Below are positions 57,869 to 64,000 of a DNA stretch of 64,000 nucleotides, in pieces. A model generated the notes under the pieces. It ran no database searches and had not been told where the DNA came from. It worked only from the letters and a program-made list of their open reading frames with translations. The stretch is taken from the NCBI RefSeq assembly GCF_000949865.1, contig NZ_JWJH01000012.1:303583-367582 (forward strand), given 5' to 3'. The translations under genes and the position numbers were made by a program. The first letter of the stretch is position 1. The number at the start of each line of letters is the position of its first letter. This stretch comes from Rhizobium nepotum 39/7 (GTDB lineage: Bacteria; Pseudomonadota; Alphaproteobacteria; Rhizobiales; Rhizobiaceae).

Positions 57869-59248
57869 TTACGGTTTTGGGGACCCATGATTGTCCTTGG
57901 GAAAGCCCGACGCCAGCGCGCTGTACCATTTGCCGCTGTTCTTCAACGTACGAACCTGCGTTTCGTAGTCCACATGTACGAGGCCGAAGCGCATTCGATA
58001 ACCTTCGGCCCACTCGAAATTATCCATCAGGCTCCAGGCGAAATAACCGCGCATCGGGTATCCGTCCTTCACAAGATCGGCGACGATGCCGAGATGTTCG
58101 GCGTAATAGTCGAGACGCGGCTGGTCATCCACCACGCCGTTCTCGACGCCCATATTGTAGCAGGCGCCGTTTTCGGTGATGTAGCAATCCGGCAGTTCAT
58201 AGCGCTTGTAGAGGTCCTCCACCAGCGAGTGCAGCGCCGGGGCATAAACTTCCCAGCCGATATCCGTCTTCACATCGCTGACGGCCGGAGCCGCTACGGT
58301 CGCCGGGAATTCCGCGCCCGGCGTCGGATCGTCTGCCACACGCATCGGCGTGTAATAATTCAGACCCCACCAGTCGAGCTTCTGGCTGATGATGGAAAGG
58401 TCTTCCGCCTCGACGAACGGCATGCGTGAACCCAGCGCTTCCATCATTTCGGCCGGATATTCGCCCTTGAAGACCGGATCGAAAAACGCGCCGTTGTGGA
58501 ACTGAAACGCCCGTTCGGTGGCTTTCAGATCGGCCTCGCTGTCCGAGGCCGGGATGACGGAATGGGCGTTCAGCACCAACCCGACCGGCACTTTCGGCGC
58601 AACATGGCGGGACGCCTCGACACCGAAACCATGGGCGAGATTGATGTGGTGCATGGCCGCAAGGGCTGCTTCCATGTTGCGTTCGCCCGGCGCGTGAATA
58701 CCGTAGAGATGGCTGAGCCAGACCGCGCACCAGGGCTCGTTGAAGGTCGCCACCGCGTCCAGCCGGTCGCCCAACCGCGCCATGACGGTCTTGGCGTAAC
58801 GCTGGAAGGCATGCGCGGTGGAGCGCGAGGCCCAGCCGCCGTCACCCATCAGCGTCAGCGGCAAGTCCCAATGGTAAAGCGTCGCATAGGTCTTGATGCC
58901 GCGCGCCTTGCAGCCGTCGACGAGGCGATCGTAAAAATCCAGCCCCTTTTCGTTGATCGGCCCGAAGCCATCGGGAATGATGCGTGGCCAGGCGATGGAG
59001 AACCGATAAGCCTCGACACCCATCTCCTTGATGAGATCGAGATCATCCTCCCAGCGATTATAGTGGTCGCAGGCAACGTCGCCATTGTGGCGCCCGAAGA
59101 CATGGCCGGGCATGTTGCAGAAGGCATCCCAGATGGACGGCTTGCGGCCATCCACCTTGGTGGCACCCTCGATCTGAAAGGAGGCGGTCGCGACGCCGAA
59201 CAGGAAATCGCCGGGGAACCGGGCTGCAAGCGCTTTGTGATCGGTCAT
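57869..59248 (-). CDS. abg: Family 1 beta-glucosidase (Abg)
   Basis: A 459-residue glycoside hydrolase family 1 enzyme that cleaves beta-linked glucose and galactose from plant glucosides and cellobiose. Acid/base Glu171 lies in TFNEPW and nucleophile Glu359 in ITENG. From memory it differs at only a few positions from the classic Agrobacterium beta-glucosidase used in mechanistic work, e.g. FLFGVATASFQIEG and YHWDLPLTLMGDGGW are identical. No signal peptide, so cytoplasmic. A LacI-type palindrome AAAGCGCTTT lies upstream. No transporter gene is adjacent. Confidence 0.96.
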   Translation of the reverse strand: MTDHKALAARFPGDFLFGVATASFQIEGATKVDGRKPSIWDAFCNMPGHVFGRHNGDVACDHYNRWEDDLDLIKEMGVEAYRFSIAWPRIIPDGFGPINEKGLDFYDRLVDGCKARGIKTYATLYHWDLPLTLMGDGGWASRSTAHAFQRYAKTVMARLGDRLDAVATFNEPWCAVWLSHLYGIHAPGERNMEAALAAMHHINLAHGFGVEASRHVAPKVPVGLVLNAHSVIPASDSEADLKATERAFQFHNGAFFDPVFKGEYPAEMMEALGSRMPFVEAEDLSIISQKLDWWGLNYYTPMRVADDPTPGAEFPATVAAPAVSDVKTDIGWEVYAPALHSLVEDLYKRYELPDCYITENGACYNMGVENGVVDDQPRLDYYAEHLGIVADLVKDGYPMRGYFAWSLMDNFEWAEGYRMRFGLVHVDYETQVRTLKNSGKWYSALASGFPKDNHGSPKP

Positions 59249-59373
59249 CGGATGGGCCCTTTCGTCATCTATCGAACGTCAGAAGATGCACAGCGGTTTA
59301 GACCAAGTCGGCAATCAGGTACAGCTGCGGCGTGCAAAATCTGCAACGTTTCAGCAACGCGGTTAAGATATCC

Positions 59374-59383
59374 AAAGCGCTTT
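59374..59383. promoter_or_regulatory. LacI-type operator upstream of abg
   Basis: The perfect palindrome AAAGCGCTTT with a central CG fits the LacI-family operator form. It lies 126 bases before the abg start. Confidence 0.5.
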
Positions 59384-59805
59384 AGGCACGCAAAAGTCGC
59401 CGCAGCGGTTTCGCGGCGGCGGGTGAAACGACGGCCCGGCAGATGCGGATGGGAGTGGAGTGTGGTGGAAAGTTCTGCATTTGCCGGGCTGCATTTTTCA
59501 GACCGGAATGCCGGTCCATCGGTGACAGCCTTTTCACGGTACCTATCGGATCGGTCCTTCCCGCTGCTGGCATTGCGGGACGCCTTTCCGAAACATGATC
59601 TGCCAGAACCATGCTTGTCGATGCCGGCAACCGGTCCGCGAAAAGCGCCGCGCGTATCGCCCTTCCGTTCCGGTTGCAGGACAGATGATGCAGCGGAATG
59701 GGTAGGCGGGGATATGCGGGCAGATGTTTCCGGGTAAGTGACTGGAAAGGAAGGAGGGGCGACGCGGAATTGTCCTCGCCTTTGGGAGCAGATGGAGAGC
59801 AGGCT

Positions 59806-59967
59806 CCCTCATCGGCCCTGCGGGCCACCTTCTCCCCGAGACGGGGAGAAGAAATATGCCGTGCCCGCAGCATCCTTATCCGAGATATCTCTTTGGGCGA
59901 AGAACTCCCCGCTTGTTCTTTTCCCCGCCGGGGAGAAGTGCCGGAGCGGAGCGAGGCGATGAGGGGG
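59806..59967. repeat. Palindromic repeat, family D, copy 2
   Basis: CCCTCATCGGCCCTGCGGGC at one end and GCGATGAGGG at the other, with inner TTCTCCCCGAGACGGGGAGA and TCCCCGCCGGGGA hairpins. Same words as the copy at 51.4 kb, in a different order of arms. It follows xylA. Confidence 0.75.
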
Positions 59968-60006
59968 CGAGGGCGCCGTTAAAACGCCCCGCCCCCCGCG
60001 ATCACG

Positions 60007-61317
60007 TCAAACGTAACGATTGACCACGTTTTCGAGATATTCCTGACGGCCGGACTTCGGCTCCGGATTGATATCTTCGCGCTCGACCAGTGCTGTGATT
60101 TCGTCGAGCTTCAGCTCGCCACGCAGCATCTTCTGGGCCTCGGGGGAATCCCACTTGGCGTAGCGCTCCTTGAGCGGCTTCGACAGCGCGCCGTCGTCGA
60201 TCATCTTCGCCGCCGCCTTCAGGCCACGGGCGCAGCAATCCATGCCGCCGATATGACCGATCAGCAGATCCTGCGGATCGAGCGACTGGCGACGCAGCTT
60301 GGAGTCGAAGTTGGTGCCGCCATTGGTGAAGCCGCCACCGGCCAGAACGTGGTAATAGGCAAGCGCCATTTCCGGCACGTTGTTGGGGAACTGGTCGGTA
60401 TCCCAACCGGACTGGTAATCGTTGCGGTTCATGTCGATGGAGCCGAAAATGCCGAAGGCATTGGCCATGGCCAGCTCATGCTCGAAGGAGTGGCCGGCGA
60501 GAATGGCGTGGCCCTGTTCGATATTGACCTTCACTTCCTTTTCCAGGCCGTTCTTCTGCAGGAAGGCGTAAACGGTCGCGACATCGTAATCGTACTGGTG
60601 CTTGGTCGGCTCCTGCGGCTTCGGCTCGATCAGGATCGTGCCTTCGAAACCGATCTTGTATTTGTATTCCACCACCAGGTTGAGGAAGCGGCCAAGCTGG
60701 TCCAGCTCGCGCGAAAGATCGGTGTTGAGCAGCGTTTCGTAGCCTTCACGACCACCCCACAGAACATAGTTGGCGCCGCCCAGCTTCTTGGTGGCGTCCA
60801 TGCAGGTTTTGACCGTGGCGGCGGAGAACGCGAAGACATCCGGGTCCGGGTTGGTCGCAGCACCCGACATGAAGCGGCGGTTGGAGAACAGGTTTGCCGT
60901 TCCCCACAGAAGCTTCACGCCGGTCTCATCCTGCTTCTGCGCAAAATAATCGACGATCTCGTTGAGGTTCTTCGTATTTTCGGCGAAATTCCGGCCTTCC
61001 GGGCGCACATCCGCGTCATGGAAGCAATAGAACGGCGAACCGAGCAGCGAGAAGAATTCGAAAGCCACATCAGCCTTCAGCTTGGCGGCCTGCATGCTGT
61101 CTTCAAACCACGGACGCTGGAAGGTCTGCCCGCCGAAGGGATCGCCGCCCGGCCAGGTGAAGGTATGCCAATAAGCCACGGCAAAACGGAGGTGTTCCTC
61201 CATGCGCTTTCCGGCAACGATCTCGTCGGGGTTATAATGGCGGAAGGCGAGCGGGTTGGTGCTATCAGGGCCTTCATATTTGATTTTGGCGATATCGCCG
61301 AAAAAACCTGTACTCAT
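60007..61317 (-). CDS. xylA: Xylose isomerase
   Basis: A 436-residue class II xylose isomerase turning D-xylose into D-xylulose. Active-site motifs: [13 protein letters not shown] (catalytic His-Asp pair, about residue 101), [35 protein letters not shown] (metal Glu, Lys), [41 protein letters not shown] (metal Asp pair), and the C-terminal [24 protein letters not shown] precedes the coding side, giving an AGGAGGACC ribosome site before the ATG. Last gene of a lacI-xylB-xylA unit, separated from xylB by a palindromic repeat. Confidence 0.96.
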   Translation of the reverse strand: MSTGFFGDIAKIKYEGPDSTNPLAFRHYNPDEIVAGKRMEEHLRFAVAYWHTFTWPGGDPFGGQTFQRPWFEDSMQAAKLKADVAFEFFSLLGSPFYCFHDADVRPEGRNFAENTKNLNEIVDYFAQKQDETGVKLLWGTANLFSNRRFMSGAATNPDPDVFAFSAATVKTCMDATKKLGGANYVLWGGREGYETLLNTDLSRELDQLGRFLNLVVEYKYKIGFEGTILIEPKPQEPTKHQYDYDVATVYAFLQKNGLEKEVKVNIEQGHAILAGHSFEHELAMANAFGIFGSIDMNRNDYQSGWDTDQFPNNVPEMALAYYHVLAGGGFTNGGTNFDSKLRRQSLDPQDLLIGHIGGMDCCARGLKAAAKMIDDGALSKPLKERYAKWDSPEAQKMLRGELKLDEITALVEREDINPEPKSGRQEYLENVVNRYV

Positions 61318-61375
61318 GGGTGGTCCTCCTTGGTGGGTTGGATTGTGTTCAAGATTTTCAAGGTCGCGCACGCCG

Positions 61376-61535
61376 CTTACCCCCCTCTGTCCTGCCGGAC
61401 ATCTCCCCCACAAGGGGGGAGATCAGCAAGATGCGCCCATCGCTTCATTCGCAGCCTTAAATGAGGGTGCGACGCCGCCACGAGTCGATCTCCCCCCTTG
61501 AGGGGGAGATGCCCGGCAGGGCAGAGGGGGGTAAG
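61376..61535. repeat. Palindromic repeat, family C, copy 2 (between xylB and xylA)
   Basis: Arms of about 49 bases (61376-61424 and 61487-61535) are reverse complements with 3 mismatches. The word CTCTGCCCTGCCGGGCATC is shared with the copy at 46.9 kb. It fills most of the 234-base gap within the xyl unit. Confidence 0.88.
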
Positions 61536-61551
61536 TGGCGAACGCAAATTC

Positions 61552-63006
61552 TCAATGCGAAAGCCCCCTGATCGCCGGATACAGCGCGTGGTAACGCCGA
61601 TAAGCCTCCTCATAGACACCCGCCAGCGCTGCCTCCGGCTCGATGGTGCGCGCCGTCTCCGGCTGCGTGCAGACCGAGATCGGATCCGCACCTGTTGCAG
61701 CGATGAGGCCGAGGCGGGCGGCGCCGAAAGCCGCGCCGAAATCGCCCTCTGCCGGAATATCCACCGGCACGCCGAGTGAGGTCGCAATCGAGGCCAGCCA
61801 ATAGACCGAGCGCGAGCCGCCGCCAATGGCGGTGACGCGGGAAATGGCGGTACCGGCCGATTTCAGCGCTTCGAGATTGTCACGAATGGCGAAAGTCACG
61901 CCTTCCAGCACGGCCTGCGTCAGCGCCTTGCGGTCGCTTTCATGCGAAAGGCCGATGAAGGAGCCACGAATGGCAGCATCATTATGCGGGGTGCGCTCGC
62001 CCGAAAGATAGGGTGCGAAAGTCACGCCGCTCGGCGCCAGCAGTTCGTCGCCCAGTTCGCCCGTCAGTTCGGCGGCGGACTTGCCGGTCAGGCGGGAATA
62101 CCAGTTGAGCGCATCGGTGGCGGAGAGGATCACGCCCATCTGGTGCCATGTGTTGGGAAGCGCGTGGCAGAAGGCGTGCACGGCGCTTTCCGGCTTCGGC
62201 AGATAGGAGGCGTTGGCGGCAAACAGCACGCCTGACGTGCCAAGCGACACGAAGGCGTGGCCTTCCTTCACCGTGCCCATGCCGCAGGCGGAAGCGGCAT
62301 TGTCGCCTGCGCCGCCGGCCACCACCGCCCTGCCCGCAATGCCCCATTCGGAGGCGAGTTCGGAACGCAGCACACCCGCCTCGTCGGTACCTTCCACCAG
62401 CGACGGCATGTGTTTTTCATCAAGCCCTGTCGCGGCCAGAAGCTCGGCCGACCATTTGCGCGCACCGGTATCGAGCCAGGAGGTGCCGGCGGAATCCGAC
62501 ATTTCAGAGATATATTCGCCGGTCAGCCACAGCCGCAGATAATCCTTCGGCAGCAGCACCTTGGCAACCTTGGCGAATATATCAGGTTCGTTCTTGGCCA
62601 CCCAGGCGAGTTTCGGCGCGGTGAAGCCGGGGAACACGATGTTGCCGGTAAGCTTGCGGAAACGGGGATCGGCATCCAGCGCCGCAGCTTCCGCATAAGA
62701 GCGCGTATCGTTCCACAGAATGCATGGGCGCAACACCTTGCCGGAGGCGTCGATCAGCGTCGCGCCATGCATCTGACCGGAAAGGCCGATGCCCCTCACA
62801 GCGGCCAATTCCTTGGGAAACTTCTGCCTGAGCCCGGCGATCGCGGTTTGCGTGGCGGCAATCCAGTCGGCCGGGTCCTGCTCCGACCAGCCGTGATGCG
62901 GGCGCGAGACGTCCAGCGAGCCGTTGGCCGAGCCGACGATCTTCTGGTCGCCGTCCATCAGCAGGGCTTTGACGCCGGATGTTCCAAGATCGAGACCGAG
63001 ATACAT
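61552..63006 (-). CDS. xylB: Xylulokinase
   Basis: A 484-residue FGGY-family kinase phosphorylating D-xylulose. Motifs: LGLDLGTSGVKALLMDGD (phosphate loop 1), GLSGQMHGATLID (substrate site), GGAGDNAASACGMGTVKEGHAFVSLGTSG (catalytic Asp and ATP site), and VTAIGGGSRSVYWLASIATSLGVPV (FGGY signature 2). The ATG giving MYLGLDLG follows GGAGAATTAC; four codons upstream another ATG lacks a site. Downstream of the LacI-type gene by 48 bases and upstream of xylA. Confidence 0.95.
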   Translation of the reverse strand: MYLGLDLGTSGVKALLMDGDQKIVGSANGSLDVSRPHHGWSEQDPADWIAATQTAIAGLRQKFPKELAAVRGIGLSGQMHGATLIDASGKVLRPCILWNDTRSYAEAAALDADPRFRKLTGNIVFPGFTAPKLAWVAKNEPDIFAKVAKVLLPKDYLRLWLTGEYISEMSDSAGTSWLDTGARKWSAELLAATGLDEKHMPSLVEGTDEAGVLRSELASEWGIAGRAVVAGGAGDNAASACGMGTVKEGHAFVSLGTSGVLFAANASYLPKPESAVHAFCHALPNTWHQMGVILSATDALNWYSRLTGKSAAELTGELGDELLAPSGVTFAPYLSGERTPHNDAAIRGSFIGLSHESDRKALTQAVLEGVTFAIRDNLEALKSAGTAISRVTAIGGGSRSVYWLASIATSLGVPVDIPAEGDFGAAFGAARLGLIAATGADPISVCTQPETARTIEPEAALAGVYEEAYRRYHALYPAIRGLSH

Positions 63007-63054
63007 GTAATTCTCCATTCCGGCGCTCCATGCGCCACTTTCAGCAGGCTTGCC

Positions 63055-64000
63055 TCAGGGCAGATTGTCCCTGAGGAATATGTCGATACGGATACGCTCC
63101 TGCGCGGCGATGACGGCGAGACCATCGGCCCGCGCTTTCAGCACGCGGATGGCGCTGCGCACCTCGTGGCCTGCATCCTGATTGAGCACGGCATCGAGCA
63201 CGCCTTCCCGCAGCGCATTGGCGGTGTTTTCGGTCAGTTCATGGGCGATGACGGAAATCGGCCTTTCGGCGGATGAGGCTCGGAGCGCCCTTATGAGGCC
63301 GCGATTGCCGGCACCGAGACTGTAGATGCCGGAAAGCGCGCGGTTGCCCAGCGCCTTGGCGACCAGCGCCTCGACGGTGACGGGATCGTCCCTGCCCTCG
63401 AGGACCGGCAACAGCTGCAAATCCGGAAACTCGCTTTCGATGACGGTACGGAAGCCGTCGAGGCGTTCGCGGTGGTCGCGCACCAGCATCGAGCCCGCGA
63501 CGACGGCGATATCACCGCCGCGCGCCGTCAGGAAGCGGCCCATGAGGCTTGCCGCCGTGCGTCCGGCCGCAACATTGTCGACACCGGCATAATGATCGCG
63601 CCGCGAACCGGAGAGATCGGAAACCAGCGTGACGGTGGCAGTGCCGTCTTCCGCCAGCCGGTCGGCGGCTTCAGCCACATCCTGCGAATCGATGGCGACG
63701 AAAGCGACGCCGGACGGCCTTTCCCGCCGCGCGACTTCCAGCGCCTCCGTCAGCGCTGCGGCATTGAAGGGCGGCACCTCGATGATGCGGATCGCCGTGC
63801 GCTCCAGATGGGCGCGGGCGGCGGCGGCCCTCACCTCGGCCCTGAGCGTTGCCATGAAGGAATTGTCGTTGCCGGGAAGGATGAAGACCAGCGAATAATT
63901 GCGACCCTTGGCAAGATTGGCGGCCGCGATATCGCGCACATAACCAAGCTCCGCGATCGCCGCCTCCACCCGTGCACGGGTGGCCGCATGAACGCCGGGA
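63055..64000 (-). CDS. LacI-family regulator of the xyl genes, 5' end cut by the window
   Basis: 315 residues are visible; the start and first half of the helix-turn-helix lie beyond the window. What remains begins PGVHAATRARVEAAIAELGYVRDIAAANLAKG, the end of a LacI DNA-binding domain and hinge. A sugar-sensing domain follows (YSLVFILPGNDNSFMATLRAEV, GVAFVAIDSQDVAEAADRL, DNVAAGRTAASLMGRFL, GIYSLGAGNRGLIRAL). Located directly upstream of xylB on the same strand, it likely responds to xylose. It is of the RbsR-like periplasmic-fold type rather than an AraC-type XylR. Confidence 0.85.
   Translation of the reverse strand, partial: PGVHAATRARVEAAIAELGYVRDIAAANLAKGRNYSLVFILPGNDNSFMATLRAEVRAAAARAHLERTAIRIIEVPPFNAAALTEALEVARRERPSGVAFVAIDSQDVAEAADRLAEDGTATVTLVSDLSGSRRDHYAGVDNVAAGRTAASLMGRFLTARGGDIAVVAGSMLVRDHRERLDGFRTVIESEFPDLQLLPVLEGRDDPVTVEALVAKALGNRALSGIYSLGAGNRGLIRALRASSAERPISVIAHELTENTANALREGVLDAVLNQDAGHEVRSAIRVLKARADGLAVIAAQERIRIDIFLRDNLP

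Larger units (their letters stand above)
59249..60006. other. Intergenic region between xylA and abg
   Basis: These 758 bases separate two minus-strand genes. They hold the LacI-type palindrome at 59374-59383 and the family D repeat at 59806-59967. The 420 bases between them carry only high-GC chance frames; I see no gene there. Confidence 0.55.

Overview
This is high-GC alphaproteobacterial DNA. It most likely comes from the accessory replicon (linear chromosome) of an Agrobacterium biovar 1 / Rhizobium radiobacter-type genome. The evidence is the pcaQ/pcaDCHGB order, an iolR-iolCDEB block, a family 1 beta-glucosidase that looks nearly identical to the well-studied Agrobacterium Abg enzyme, rhizobial palindromic intergenic repeats and a RIME-like repeat. 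I see no rRNA, tRNA, CRISPR array, IS element, phage gene or integration site; this is metabolic and transport DNA.

Layout. (1) 1-12.7 kb, plant aromatics: the 3' end of pobA, the regulator pcaQ, and the pcaDCHGB operon (protocatechuate to beta-ketoadipate). A polar-amino-acid-type ABC transporter follows, together with a shikimate/quinate-type dehydrogenase, a type II dehydroquinase, a TetR repressor and a two-domain 3-dehydroshikimate dehydratase. Together they could take quinate or shikimate to protocatechuate. The same 10-base palindrome lies at the transporter promoter and at the tetR/dehydratase promoter. (2) 12.7-20.9 kb: a small monooxygenase-fold protein, then a dipeptide/oligopeptide ABC transporter with a fused double ATPase and a co-transcribed M14 metallopeptidase. 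(3) 21-26 kb: a branched-chain-amino-acid-type ABC transporter preceded by a perfect PcaQ-type site. It matches the protocatechuate uptake system pcaMNVWX of Sinorhizobium meliloti, so it is probably controlled by the pcaQ 20 kb upstream. (4) 26-34.2 kb: inositol catabolism (iolR, iolCDEB, and a Gfo/Idh/MocA dehydrogenase). The operon has a leader of four stacked hairpins and is interrupted by two palindromic repeats. (5) 34.3-38.2 kb: a 2-hydroxyacid dehydrogenase, a LacI regulator, a MarR regulator and a creatininase-family amidohydrolase. (6) 38.3-46.8 kb: metal and envelope genes. These are a His-rich COG0523 GTPase behind a Zur-box-like palindrome, a WD40 protein, an MFS exporter, a small secreted repeat protein, an outer-membrane barrel, and a DUF1007/NicO metal efflux pair. 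(7) 47-57.6 kb: housekeeping genes (DUF533, KDPG aldolase, split CYTH and CHAD genes, tRNA hydroxylase TrhO, a GGDEF-EAL protein, the methionine importer MetNIQ, a nitroreductase). (8) 57.8-64 kb: plant sugar use (beta-glucosidase, xylA, xylB, and a LacI regulator cut by the window end).

How it fits together. The window reads as a rhizosphere nutrition region: aromatics, inositol, beta-glucosides, xylose and peptides, each with its own importer and local regulator. Non-coding DNA is unusually structured. At least four families of long palindromic repeats sit in intergenic gaps, many of them at operon ends. Two transport operons carry a hairpin directly after the binding-protein gene. Two operons start with stacked-hairpin leaders.
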